The notes below the pieces were generated by a model. That model saw nothing but the letters and a program-made list of their open reading frames with translations, did not search any database and was not told the origin of the DNA. The translations under genes and the position numbers were made by a program. Shown piece by piece: positions 34,059 to 58,600 of a stretch of DNA of 64,000 nt (position 1 is the stretch's first letter; each line of letters begins with the position of its first letter). The stretch covers positions 2,109,001-2,173,000 of the forward strand of contig NC_058338.1 of assembly GCF_905475395.1 (NCBI RefSeq). Reading direction: 5' to 3'. The stretch is from Chrysoperla carnea (Eukaryota; Arthropoda; Insecta; Neuroptera; Chrysopidae).

Positions 34059-37000
34059 ATGACTAATCCGGACGAGAATATTACAAAAAAAACCAATATT
34101 TCGTGATTTAAATGCAGACGATGTCGAATCTGAGGTAACAGTAATCGAATCGATGTGCATGAATTGTGAAGAAAATGTAAGTAAAAGAAAAATTTCGACA
34201 ATACTGTACAAAAATTTATTCGGAAACTCAAAGTTCAAAATGAACGAAATTTATTTTAAATTGATTTTTTTTGTCAATATTCCGAATTCGTGTTAAAAAC
34301 TTTAATCGAAGTTTGTTTTTAGGGTCAAACTCGATTACTTTTAACAAAAATTCCATTTTATAAAGAGGTTGTCATTATGTCCTTCAAATGTGAACATTGT
34401 GGTTTTCAAAATAATGAGATCCAATCGGCTGGACGAATTGCTGAGCGTGGTATACGAATTACACTTAAAGTGACTGCTGTAAGTGATTTAAATCGTCAAG
34501 TTGTTAAAAGTGATTTTACAAGTGTCAAAATTTTGGAAGTTGATTTTGAAGTACCAGCACAAAGTCAAAAAGGAGGTAAGTGTTGAGTAAATTTTTACAA
34601 AATTACTTTCAGTCCAAACAGTAATCAAAACTTAGCAAATAAGTTTCTGGTAACTGGTAAAATTTTTTGAAAAGGGCATAAAGTCCCAGCGGGGTGCATA
34701 TGTAGTCCAAATTTTTGTAAAATTCCCTTTTTTTGGCTTTAAATTGTCATCTAGTTGGTATTTTTGGTCGCTGAATACGAATCTGATGTCAGATTACACG
34801 AATCTTGTCCCGTATTCGAAAAGTCGTGCCATTTTTGACCCGAAATTCCACTAAAACGGAAGACTAAATAAATATTATGGCTCAAAATGTTATCTAGAAG
34901 GTATTTTTGGTCGCTGATTACGAAACCGATGTTAGATATATGGATTCTGTCACGTATTTCGAAAACCGTGCCAATTATTTGCCATGAATTTCACTTTTGC
35001 TCGTATTTTTTTTAGAAGTAACAACAATTGAGGGTATTATTGATAGAGCTGTAGCCGGATTGAATCAAGATCAAGTTACACGTCGAATTCAACATCCAGA
35101 AGTTGCTGAACAAATTGATCAATTTATACAAAAATTAAACGATTTAAAAACTGTTAAAACTCCATTCACAATTGTAAGATCCATGAAAAATTTTTATAGA
35201 CTTATAAGTCCCGTCAAGCTAGATGAAATTTCTTTCTGTTAGGTTAGGTTAGGTTAGAGTGGCTGTCCTGGAGTGGGACACACTTAGATCATAGAGTCCG
35301 TTGTGATAACGTAAATGGTATGGCCCATCCCCGGCCACTATTCCATGAACCATTTGGAGCTGTTTAAGAACAGCAGGAGGGCTTTGACGCCGACTGACTT
35401 CAGGTCGGAGAGGTCGTCAATAAGAGGCTGGCTCAAGTAAGTCCATCACCTCATGACAAGAGCTGGACAGTGACAGAGAAGATGAGACATTGTCACCTCC
35501 TCGTCACCACTGTGACAGCTCCTGCAGTAGTCGTGATACACTGCCAGGCCTAAGCGTTCAATCTGTACAATAAATAAAATTTCACTTAACTTGATGGAAG
35601 TATTATGGAGGAAAAAAAAAACCGTATAAATTTTTGTTTGTTTAGATACTTGAAGATATTTCTGGTAATGCTTTTATAACGAATCCTAATGCACCAATTA
35701 AAGATCCAAATATGACAACTGTACATTTTAAACGTAACAAAGATCAAAATCATTTATTAGGAATTTTTACTACGGATGAGGTAAGTAACACCAAACACAA
35801 AATAGTTATTCACTTCTTATACATCTTCAGGATACCAGCATATTGCAGAACTCACAGTCATCATATAATACAAAACTATGGGTCTCTGAATGAAACTGTT
35901 TTACTTATATTATTAAACACTAGACAGCGCCACATATTTCAATTCCAAATAGCGATATTAGTCGAAAATTTAACTTCATAACATGGGGATCTCTGATGAT
36001 TTCACTTGTAGGGTCTATATGGAGGAGGATGTAACCTCCATACATCTGCAAGATGTCAGGTTTAGAATGTTTGGGCTCAAAACATTGTATCCGCCAATCC
36101 CGACTTTCTGCGTGGCGTCTAGCCTCGACTTGCTTAAAATAAATCTCTTACCCGGAGATGTCTCGCCCTCGGGTGACAGATTATTCACAAGGAGGGCACT
36201 GAGGACCTTTAGGTCCTTTCTAGCAAAAGGACTTCCCAGATTTATAATGTAATATCTAACCTTCAGCACAAATCACAAAGGTAACTGGGACCTGTGGTTT
36301 AATACAATTAAAGCCGAGTTCTGTTCTGCCTATAAAAAGGCATACGTGTCGTGCCCTGATACGTTACCTCCAAATTTCCAAAACCCAAATGAAAATCTAT
36401 AAATCTACGCTTTTCAGAAATTTTATAAGAATTAATTTATAGGTTGGCGAAGATTCGAATGAATCGAAATTATTACATCCGATTGAAGAAAATGAATTTA
36501 CACTAGAAGATTTACAGGGTGAAGTTTTACAAATACCAACTAATTGTAATAATTGTGGATCACCCTGTCAAGCCAACATGAAAGTTACAAGTTAGTTTAC
36601 TCAATATTACTTTTTCTTTCCAAAATTTAATATAATAAAAAAAAAACTATAACGACATTGAAAGAATTGAGATAATTTCGATTGCAAAGCAACCATTGTC
36701 AGTAGCTAAATTTATTCTGTATTATATGAATAAATTTAGCTACTGATGATGGTTCAAAACATCGATATTTATCGAAATGATAGCCTGTTGTTTGTAATTT
36801 TTTTTTAAATAGAATTTTATTTCGAGTATCGAGTATGGTATTTATTTCAATAAATATTCTAAAATTAATTTCTTTGTAGATATACCACATTTTAAGGAAG
36901 TAATTATAATGGCACTTGCCTGTGACACTTGTGGAAATCGAACAAATGAAGTGAAAAGTGGTGGGGGTATCGAAGAGAAAGGTGTACGAATTGAAGTGAA

Positions 37001-38335
37001 AATTGCAAGTCGTGATGATTTCTCACGTGATGTTTTAAAATCCGATACGTGCAGCTTACAAATACCCGAATTAGAATTGGAAGTTGGTCCGAATGCAATT
37101 GGTGGTCGTTTTACAACGGTTGAAGGTATTGTTACAGCGATTAAAGAACAATTGGGTGTGTCAGGGCATATGTTTGGTGATAGCGAAGATCCGAAAGCTG
37201 GTGATAATATGGAAAAGTAAGTATTTTTTGAAGTTATGTTCCTTTAGACGCGCTATGAAGGGCATTTTTATGATGCGCGTGCACATGATGACATGAAAAC
37301 TACATATTGAAGTTAGAAAGTCTTTTGTTACCACCATGAAGTTAGTCGATAAACGAAATGTCACTCACAATAGACAAGGATATATACAGGGTGTCTACTT
37401 AAGTTGGCTACTACATATGATTGGCCAAGAACAGGACCAAGAACAGGAATGCCTTCATATTTAGGATAGGTTTTCTCCTGATTATATTAATAATTGGCTG
37501 TCAATTTATGTGGAAATTTGTCATAAAATTGTATTTTCTTCGTAACAATCTTAAATAAATTTTTTTCTATTTTTTTTTATAGATTTTTAAATCGATTGGA
37601 TGATGTTTTAAAATCAAAAACATCTGTTACGCTTGTATTGGATGATCCTGCTGGAAATAGTTACATCCAGGTATTTTAAGTTATATTAATTCCTTTTGTA
37701 TTCTCCCCTGTTAAGGAAATCCACGCACAATCCTAATATGCCGATAAAACAAGTGAAAACAAACAATTGGCTGAGTTAATTGTTAAAATACCATGTATAG
37801 ACAGTTTGTTTTTTGACGTCACGTATGTAAAGAAAGATAACCACATTAATTACTTACATTTTATTTGGTATTTCATTAAATTATATTATTCTACGGCTTT
37901 TTATTAGAAAACTTAATGATAACGAGTGTAAATTTTGTGTTGTAAATTCATTTTTTTAAAGTGTAAATTATACATTGAACTGTCACCAATTGACAGATCA
38001 CGTACTTATACGTCATCAACAGAGAGCGCCAAAAAAACTGCGTTTAAATATCTCAAAATTAGAATGTATTTTAAATATTTTTTTACACTTAAATACAACA
38101 TTTTTAAACAGTATTTATATTTTTTACTTTGTTATAACGGTGTAAACAATGAATTAAAAATATAAAAAAAATACAGGAATATTCCCTTTTGAATTCTTTT
38201 TTTTTTTTACAGAGCTTAAGTGATGCAAATGAACCGGATGACCAATTGAAAATCACTCGTTATGAACGTACGTTCGAACAAAACGATGAATTAGGTTTAA
38301 ATGATATGAAAACGGAAAATTATCAAGAAACTTAA
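34059..38335 (+). CDS. Zpr1: Zinc finger protein ZPR1
   Basis: Conserved eukaryotic eEF1A-binding zinc-finger protein. Exons: 34059-34176, 34323-34575, 35016-35173, 35646-35780, 36443-36590, 36880-37216, 37583-37670 and 38213-38335; about 452 residues. Both ZPR1 repeats are present: first Cys4 finger CMNC ... CEHC and second CNNC ... CDTC, each followed by an alpha/beta domain ([23 protein letters not shown]). Oddity: the exon lengths sum to one base more than a multiple of three. The ATG at 34059 reads [11 protein letters not shown] and then leaves frame at an 8-A run (34085-34092), while [14 protein letters not shown] continues in the shifted frame. The rest of the gene is intact, so an extra A from sequencing or assembly, or a natural indel, is likelier than a pseudogene. 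The next in-frame Met (within ESMCMNC) would lose about 20 conserved residues. Confidence 0.92.
35232..35560 (-). mobile_element. LINE C-terminus and 3' end with (CCTAA)n tail, minus strand
   Basis: In ZPR1 intron 3. The reverse complement encodes [20 protein letters not shown] then CPAL, the Cys-Cys-His-Cys knuckle of RNase H-bearing LINEs. It ends in CTAACCTAACCTAACCTAAC, equal to (TTAGG)n on the plus strand (35239-35258). It differs from the (ATT)n-tailed family. Confidence 0.75.
35975..36260 (+). mobile_element. LINE C-terminal/3' fragment in ZPR1 intron 4
   Basis: Translation [20 protein letters not shown] then [12 protein letters not shown] matches the LINE at 50.4 kb (MGLSNDPTCRACMEHDEIAI ... 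VRFRMFESVIL), and the tail block GACAGATTATTCACAAGGAG follows. Truncated, same strand as the host gene. Confidence 0.7.
36692..36747. repeat. 27-bp-arm hairpin in a ZPR1 intron
   Basis: CAGTAGCTAAATTTATTC at about 36699-36716 and GAATAAATTTAGCTACTG at about 36727-36744 are perfect complements with a 10-base loop; outer bases extend the arms to 27 with two mismatches. It sits in a sequence beginning CTATAACGACATTGAAAGAA, a relic of the CAGTCAAAACC MITE family. Confidence 0.7.
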
Positions 38336-38351
38336 AAAAAAAACTGTTATG

Positions 38352-38601
38352 CAGTCAAAAATCGATTATAACGACATTGAAAGAATCGCGGTTTTCTTTC
38401 GGTTAAACGCAATAATGAGATATTTTTCAAATCATATTTCCTCCGAAAGCAAACAATTTTCGAAAAAAATGTTAGTTTTTTTTTTAATGAGAATCAATTT
38501 TCTAATTTAAAGTGTTCTTCTATCTAAGTTTTTTGGATCCATCGATTACTAATATCTAATATGTCGTTATAAAGCAATGTCATTATAACCGATTTTGACC
38601 G
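38352..38601. mobile_element. MITE of the CAGTCAAAACCGGTTATAAC family
   Basis: 250 bp beginning CAGTCAAAAATCGATTATAA and ending with the complement of CGGTCAAAATCGGTTATAAT; TA follows the right end. It starts 16 bp after the ZPR1 stop and ends 88 bp before the DNAL1 stop, so it lies in the shared 3' space of two convergent genes. Confidence 0.75.
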
Positions 38602-38689
38602 TAATTCTGTTGATTGTTAAATAAAATTTTTTTTATTTTATGTAGAATTTTAATAAAATTAATTTTTTATTTCAATAAATATTTAAAAA

Positions 38690-39934
38690 TTAGGTTTGTT
38701 GTTCATCTGATATAGAAACATCTTCGTCTGGTGCGACCACTGGCTCACCTTCAACCTTTTTTAAGGTGGGTATTCGTCGTATGGCCTCTAATACATATTT
38801 CTCAGATTCTATAGATTCGTATAATGGATTTCCTAGAAAATGAAAGATTTAGATAAATAAACCGAATCAAAAAGAGTGGTGTTATAAGTTTGACCGCTAT
38901 GTGTGTGTGTGGCATCATAGTTTAGGATTCCGTACCCGAAACAACTAAAGAAGAGATGATCTTCAAAATCTGTTTAATTTGGAGGAGTCTATAAAAAGAC
39001 AAAGGTAATTTAATGGAGGGTGTTCTTAGTTATGTTTCAAGGCCGAGTTTAGGGTTCCTTCTATTGGAAAATTTCTTCATAATAATAGTAAGGTCTTGTA
39101 CTCAAAAATTTTGATTAAAGAAAAGTTAGAATTTACCAGAAAAGACTAAGTCTTCTAATAAGGGACAAGTGGCAAAACGATCATATTCCTTCCATTCTTT
39201 AATTAAATTATTGCTAATGTATAAAACTTTTAATTTCTGTAAATTCTCAATTCCACGGGTCTTTTCAATTAAATTATATGATATCCATAATTGTTCCAAA
39301 GTTTCTCCCAAACTTTCCTACAAAAAATTATCCATTTTAATCTCGAAAACAATTATTTTTTTTTTTGAAAATACAGTCGAAAATACACATGCCTGAAATA
39401 TCAGTTGGTTTTAAATCCGAATTTATACTACTTACCAGGCCTGCAAATGATTTAATATAATTTCTGGGCACGGATAATATTTTTAAATTTTTTAAACTAC
39501 TAATTCCCGAAATTTTTTCAATCATATTTGTGGATAAACTAAGTTTCCTACAAAAAATAAAATAATGTATTCTGGCATTAAAAGATTAATCTTAGATTAT
39601 TTAAAATTTTGTATTCTCAGACTGTTATTAAGGTTATTCGACAAGTGTAGTTAAGGTTCCTCAAACATCGATAATTGTAGGGATTTGTAGTGGAAAAGAG
39701 GGACCTGGCTCCTGTTATAAATTGGACTATCCTGTACATTAAAATTTTTAATAAAAGTCAAACATATTTAGATTCTTACTCGCAATTTTGCAAGACTGAA
39801 AATGAGTTATCCATTTTTTCAATAGGTGGCCATTGAAATTGTAAGTTCACTTCTTTTGCGTTCTCTAATTTGATACCATGATTTTTTTCTTGCCAATTTT
39901 TTAGCACGTCTTTAATCGTAGTTGCCTTTGACAT
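38690..39934 (-). CDS. DNAL1: Axonemal dynein light chain 1 (leucine-rich repeat)
   Basis: Binds the outer-arm dynein gamma heavy chain and tubulin in cilia and flagella; in insects expected in sperm and sensory neurons. Four in-phase exons: 39934-39780, 39547-39436, 39317-39137 and 38832-38690, giving 196 residues (vertebrate form about 190). Diagnostic blocks: [37 protein letters not shown], then LRR units with [41 protein letters not shown] and [14 protein letters not shown]. Acidic C-terminus ending DEQQT. It is convergent with ZPR1; the stop codons are about 355 bp apart with a MITE between. Confidence 0.95.
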
Positions 39935-40157
39935 TTTTATTATACTTTTCTTGAGCGAATTTTCATTGCGTTTTTGTATTGACTACACCGTATACCTTGG
40001 TGATAAGAGTGTATCGATAAAACAAAATTTTGTGTGTCAACAAGTTATTTAGAACCCGTTACCAAGGAGATATTCCATAGTTTTGTTTTCCATCCAAAAG
40101 GGTAAAAAAGGATGTTAAAAAAAAAATATTTCAAACAAAAGTTGATTTAAACTTTTT

Positions 40158-40480
40158 TTCTATCTCTAACGGTTTACAAGATGGATACTTTTTCATTTGA
40201 TTGAATGAGCAAAAAAATTGCATTTTAAAATTGGCATATCTCGGTTTCAATTTTGAAGCTAGAAAATCGAAAAATAAACGAAAATGTGCACAAATACTTC
40301 AGCTACAACTTTTAATTGAACTTTTTTTTTTATTTTATGCATAGTTTTTTTGTAATTTGTAAAAAACTGCTAAAAACTCCCAAAAAGGAGTTTAGATACG
40401 CCCCTGAGAGGTCGTTTTTATAATACAAAATGTTTAAAACCTAATGAAAATTTGAAACGTTCTTTACCATGGATGTCGGC
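40158..40480. repeat. Dispersed repeat blocks
   Basis: TTCTATCTCTAACGGTTTAC recurs at 50709, and GTAAAAAACTGCTAAAAACT plus GTTTAGATACGCCCCTGA recur near 48165-48230. No coding content seen here. Confidence 0.5.
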
Positions 40481-41016
40481 TAGAAAAAATAGTCTAGCGC
40501 CTAGACTACATTAAATGGTAGTTTAAACGAGGATGAAATAAACCACGTGAGTCTTATTATCCAATCAATGCTATAAAACTTTAAAATCACTGACAATATA
40601 TGCAGGGCTGGTTTAAGTAGAAATCTTAATACACAACGTTAATTCACTCGAGTTTTTTTCAATACAATTGGAATTTTTATATTAATTTATAAAGCTACAT
40701 TTATGAGCTACATCTAATACTAATATATAATTGGCTACATCTAATATTAATTTCAATTGAGTGGCCATCTGTAGATTCTTTCTAGTATTAAAAAACTTCA
40801 TAATGAAAAATACAAAAAACGTGATAACAAAACATAAACAATTAATTTTTGCTGTTCTACAGTAGAATAACTTAAAAAATTAAGTGATATTAATACAAGT
40901 CATGAAAAAATTTTAATTATAGTTATTATAATTTCAAAGTTATTAATTAATTGTTATTAAAGCAATAAAATGGCACGACGTCGTACGTTGAAGAGGGTGA
41001 TCGTAATCGATCATTA

Positions 41017-41352
41017 ATGGGTGATAATCGGAAACGACGAAAACAAGATCAAGAAGAACTATATATTTATCGAGATGATATTAATTTTAAAATGTATACA
41101 GAAAATTTTGAGATTGTTCAAAAGAATTTGAATTTTGAAGTTTGTAATGTATGTGATCGTCGTTGGTTTGATTTACAAATTAATAAAGATGGGTTTTGTT
41201 GTATTTGTCATAAATTTAAAATCAAAAATGAATTGAATATTTTCACAGCTCATAATAACATGGATCCTGGTTTACAACCTGATATTTTAAACAAATTAAC
41301 ATTTGTTGAGGAACAATTAAATAAAAAATATTTGTCAATAATTGAAGTATAA
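41017..41352 (+). mobile_element. Helitron N-terminal (DUF6570-like) fragment
   Basis: A 111-codon frame holds CNVCDRRWFDLQINKDGFCC, CHK and then AHNNMDPGLQPDILNKLTFV and EEQLNKKYLSIIEV. This is the Cys-rich N-terminal region that precedes the helicase-like part of insect Helitron proteins. It stops after that region; no Rep or helicase motifs follow. It could be a 5' exon remnant or a truncated copy; there is no sign that it splices to the B56 exon at 42006. Confidence 0.65.
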
Positions 41353-41529
41353 TTTTATTTTAGAAATATTTATTTTATATGATACCATTCGCGAGCCATT
41401 ACAAAGTTATACTTTTAGCTAGTGTATGAAGTGGTGAAAATGGAGTTAAAATCTAATCTAAATACAGACCTGTACTAAAATATATAAATTTTTCTATGAA
41501 TCAGTATGGACGTCTCTGTTTTATGTTTG

Positions 41530-41583
41530 TATGCGGTGTATGTGGTATGTATGCATGTATGTATGTGTATATGTATGTATGTC
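41530..41583 (+). repeat. (TATG)n microsatellite
   Basis: Imperfect TATG/TGTA run (GTATGTATGCATGTATGTAT). Confidence 0.8.
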
Positions 41584-42005
41584 TACGTAAACTCCAAGAG
41601 TTTATTTTTTTTTAACATTTCTATTGTAATGTCAATTAATTCAAATTGCTTTCAAATCATTTTCACAACCCTTGTTTAAACCCCAAAAAAAACGAAGAAA
41701 AAAGAAACTTATGTGTGTCTGTGTGTGCATGTGCGTAAAATAATTAAAAAATAAATGGTTAGTATAACAAATTACAAAGTTGAAAAACAATTGTTTGAAT
41801 ATTTTTGAACAGCATAGTATTATATGCCACAAGCTCTGAGATTACACAGCACAGAGCTCTGACTTCTATTCTTAGGTTAAAATTAATTCTCAAATATTTG
41901 TTGAAACCGAAAGCGCAAACGCCTTTTATTAATAAAAAAAAAAACCGTATTTTGTAATTAAATTAAAATTGAAGTGTTTTTTTCATGATTAAATTGCTAT
42001 TTCAG

Positions 42006-53801
<11,796 letters not shown>

Positions 53802-55320
53802 TCTACCCCCCCACCCCTCACTACTACTACAAACCAACAACTATACAAACTCTTTACCAATTTATTCGTCAAGTCTCTTCAAATTTTATCAACAAACCAA
53901 AATAATTTTGATTTGATTTTTGATTATTATTGTTGTTATCAATAGAAGGCAAGAAGGCAGTCTTTATAGTACTGTTTTATCTTGAACACCCTGTAACACA
54001 TGCAAGTCAATTGTCATATTTAAAATTGTAAACACACAAACACACTTGGTCAAAGATGTGAAACTACAAAATTCTCTCGAAACCACAACCAACGCAAAAA
54101 ACCTACAATTTCTCTAGCCTGGTCAACGAATTTTACGACGAACCTGGTCCTAGAAAAATCTTATATATTTATTTAAACGAGCAATTCTTGTATATCTTGG
54201 AATCTCGGAAAAGGCTCCAAATTAAAAAGATCCTTAAAGAGCAGGAAATTTGTTTAAAAGAAAAAACTCTTGCCTCCTCGAAACTTTACCATCAATATTT
54301 ATAAATTTAATTTAGAGGTGAAAAGTATTCGACGGATTTCTAAACATTATTCCGAATCAAATGACATCATGATAATAATTTTCCGTTAGATCAAATTTGT
54401 CCAAAAATGGTGCTGGTTGACTAAATTACACTGCTAGTATTGCCTTTAGTATGTTTGGATCCAAAATTTAGGACCCAAACATTGCGTAGTGGTTTCAGCA
54501 TCCTCTCAAAAGATTCAGTGTCCTCTTCGTAGTCACATTCTTTTGTTATAAAAAATATGACAATACAGGGTGGATCAAAAGTATCGTATTAAAAATGTAG
54601 CAGATAAAATTCTAAAACAAACGGAAAGTTTTATTACACTTTCTTCCTAGAATTTCTCTATATCAGTGTGCTCTTCTGATTTTATAGTTTAGATACCAAC
54701 CCACTCCCCTTATACAAGATGTTAACTATAATTGACTGTAGAAATCCTTTAAGCTTATAAAGACGATCGAAAAAGTTATTTAACAAATTTTGATTTGAGA
54801 ACTAATTTCCGATATAATTAACCAAATCAATTAATAAATTTATCCAATGACAGAGCACTTAGAAATAGAAGGACGTCTTGATCGTGTCTGGGTGGGATTG
54901 AGTCAAAATTTAAAAAAGTGAGGTTAATTATCTCGGAAATTAGGCCTTCGATCGAAATTTGATAAAGAACTTTTTCCGTTTGTTTTTATAAGCTTATTTA
55001 GGAAGTCGAGTGTTCTGCAAACAATTATAAAACACCTTGTATATTATTGATTTTTGATAGTATGTGTGTGTGATACAGGGTGATTTTTAAAAATGATGAG
55101 GTTATATGAACAAAAAACAAAGTATGTATAAAAAAAAAACGTAGCTCGTATAATTATTTCCATGATGATTGATTTTCTTGTATATTTTATGCTTTAATTA
55201 TTTTTTTAAAGTCAAGCAACAAGTTGTAATGCACTATTTTATATTTAATGAAAACAAAAAATACAAAAAAATAAATAAATATATTATATATATATATATA
55301 TTTAGGTTATGCCAAACTTC
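53802..55320 (+). other. B56-gene 3' flank and intergenic DNA
   Basis: 3' UTR of undetermined length. CAGGGTGGATCAAAAGTATC at 54568 and CAGGGTGATTTTTAAAAATG at 55077 look like ends of CAGGGTG-type elements. An (AT)n run is at 55284-55302. No gene supported. Confidence 0.4.
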
Positions 55321-55321
55321 A

Positions 55322-55648
55322 CAGTCAAAACCGGTTATAACGACATTAAAACAATCTACAATTTCATACAGTTTTAAAAAACTTTTCATAAGAGAAACGA
55401 AAATACTCGAAGGAGGAAATTTCCTGTGCTACCTTTGACGTCCTCATCTTCACACTGCGGGAATCTTTTTTTGTTCGATCGAGTCAATCTTCAATATTAT
55501 TGTGTACTGTCCCAAAATGTCAATTGAGACAGAGGGGCCTATATATTATTAGGCCCCATTATCTGATATTTTAACGTTATAACCGACATGTCACATTATC
55601 CGATGGTTATAACTGATCAGTTGTGTCGTCATAATCGATTTTGACTTG
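55322..55648. mobile_element. MITE of the CAGTCAAAACCGGTTATAAC family
   Basis: 327 bp beginning CAGTCAAAACCGGTTATAAC and ending in the complement of CAAGTCAAAATCGATTATGA; TA follows the right end. No coding sequence. Confidence 0.75.
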
Positions 55649-55649
55649 T

Positions 55650-58600
55650 ATATAATATCCCAATCAAAAAGTGGAAGATTCCAATTGTAATTAACCCCTC
55701 TTAATAACGCCTAAAATTCAATTTTTTTAGTTTTCGAATGACATCAGATGATGTTCTAGTTTAAATTTTCCTTTCAACTTTTGTCACAGGATTCAGAGCT
55801 GTTAGAAATTTTGAATTTTATAAGAAATTGTTGATCAGCTTAATTCGTTAACCGCGATTATTATAAAATTTGGATTTTAGTCGTAGATCTAATCTAGCAA
55901 AATATTTGTCGACGGAGTAGGTACAAGATCACTTTTATTCTAAGAATTTGTGCTTTTGTAGAAGAGAGAGTTAATTACAGTTGAATTTTGGATCAGTAGC
56001 CATTATAGCTTTAAATTTACACCATAAACTATTCGTCTTCGTATGACTTTTGCAGGTAGTAGCTTCTAACCAGGCCACCAGGCCCGTGTACAGGACTCAT
56101 CCAAAGAAAGAAAGGGGGATTCAAACTTTTGTTTATGATTTTAGATCTTGAAAGTTAATAAAACAAGTCTTTTTTCAATGAGTTAATTCTACGAGGTACA
56201 GAAAAAAACTTTTCCAAAACCCAACGTAAAGTTTTAACGTTTTGAGCTGACTTAACGGTGAAAAGGAACGGTTATTCGTCGTCGCTGTTGTCACAGGAAA
56301 AACTACCACAACGCGAAGCATTTGTTAGAAATTTGCAAACGCATCTTCATTGCAAATATCGAATGAATTTTCCTAAAATTTCTAAATCTTTCCTCACATA
56401 CTTTTACAATAGAATCTCATCTACTTTTTTTCCCCCCCTGCTAAAGTTATAATGACTTCAAATCTAAAATAAAATTGACACTTTTCTATTTGGGACGTTG
56501 GGAGAGGGAGAGATTAGAATTGTAAATATTTTAAAATTCAGAAATCCAGCAGAATAACGTCATTTATAGAAGACATTTTAGAGGGATCATCACATTATTA
56601 TCGAGAGAGGAGGGGGGATGGTGTTGTATATTATAATACATAAATGGTGTCCGGTTTAAAAAAAATGTTTACGAGTTCATTGTTTTCTTTAGTGAAAGTT
56701 TGATTTTTGCCATATTTCGGGAACATTGTTATTTTTTCGAAAGTATTAACAATAGAGAAGTTCTAAGTGCTCTCTAGTTTCCATGTAAAATTATGTTATA
56801 ATATATTGAAAACAAGTTGAGAAACAAACCATTTATCATCCTACATGTTATTTTATCATTTCTCCGTGCGATGGCGTTACTAAAGTGATGTGTTGATTGG
56901 CATTTGAATTTCAGTTTAGAAAAACCATTTTCAATTGTAAAATTACATGAAAAATCAATTCTTCTCTATTACTGTGTTGGTAATCGACGGTACCCAAAGC
57001 CGTCTTTAAACTATTGGAGGCCTTGGACACTTTTCACATGGGATGTCGATGGATAGAATCTTTACAGTATGGGAATATTTTTTTGATCGGTTGAGAGTCA
57101 ATCTAATTTTCACTAAAGGGACAAGAACCAGTCTTGGAAACAATATAATATAGACTAAAATTGCATATTTTTGTGTTGGGTGGTCTCCACAATTATTAGA
57201 ACAAAACTGGTGGTTATTTTTTTGGTACAATATTATACAAATGTTTTTATTTCTTTATTATTTTTTAAAATAAAAAATATAATTTCATAACATGTACATT
57301 TTTTTTGCCGTGAAATGTTTCTTTTTTTTTATTTTAAATTTTCATATTTCATTTTAAACGTTTGAATTTTTATTAATACAAGATTTTTGTTAATTTAAGA
57401 ATAAGACGAATCTATTTGCTAAGTTGCTTTCTATCGCATTTCATTACGAACTTTTTCATAGATAGAAAATTTCTTTTTTAGTGATTTCAGTGACTAAAAT
57501 GAATTTTCATCAATTTAACTCTGCATAAAATGTATAAAAATTGCGACACTGTTTTATTTCTGATTAGAGAATCTTAAGATTTTAAGCACGAAATGATGGG
57601 ATCTGTAGACAGACACAATCGAGGTCGAATCCCGATGCAGACTTAAATTGCCCTTGCAAATAAATTAGGATTCAATTGTCCACTTTTTTGCATGCAATAG
57701 AAGAAATCACGAACATTTTATTTAAATAGAAAAAAAGATAAGCGGGAAAGATATGCGAAATTTTGAAATCCGTGTAAGTTCAGTTTAACTGTCACGGTCT
57801 CCAGGGCTATAACTAATTAAAAATCATTAATAACTGTCGATCAATTAAAATTTTTGCGGCAGACAAGCAACAGAATTGTAAAACAACTTAAAATTAATTC
57901 AAATGATAATTGGTGGTCGTTTTATCCGGTATTGATGACCAATTCTTCAATGTCTTGTCAATTTCGTCATTATAAGCGATGTCAGATTAACCGATTTTAA
58001 CTGTTTTAAATATGAAAAAATTAAGAATGTTGTAGGAGGCAGATGAAATATGAAAAGTAATTGAATTATAAATTATAATAGATATAATAATAGACCGGTA
58101 TTTAGCCCCAAACGTGGATCGGGGATCTGATCCTCATACAACAATTTACATCAATTATTAAGATTCCATCAAACAACAATTCTAGTCTATTCTTATTAAT
58201 GTTTACTTTGAAAAACAGGATAAGAAAATGCCAAGACAGGATAAAAACATGTGTTGTCCAGGGTTGTATACAGACCCGTCTTTAAACTACTGGGTGTCCC
58301 AGTGCACTTTTTCCTCGTGGGGTCATAGGGGACAGAATCATTGCACTGGGGGAATTTTTCACAATATCTTACTATAATCGAAATAGACAAGAATTGTTGT
58401 TTGAAACGAATCCCAATAATTGATGTGATTTGTGTGATATCGATTTTTGGGACTAAATAGAGTAAAGCAGCACAGTCTATAGATAAATTATTGAATATTA
58501 AAAATTATGTATAAATTGTACAATTATATGCAAAACAAATAAATATTAAAAATATTATTTAAATAAATATTAAAATTGATATTCAAAAAAAAAGAAACAA

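Noticed and set aside
35239-35258. Telomere (TTAGG repeats)
   Set aside because: Only four units, inside a ZPR1 intron and forming the tail of a LINE fragment.
57006-58390. Two small minus-strand frames with similar text
   Set aside because: They are two copies of a dispersed repeat, not a gene.
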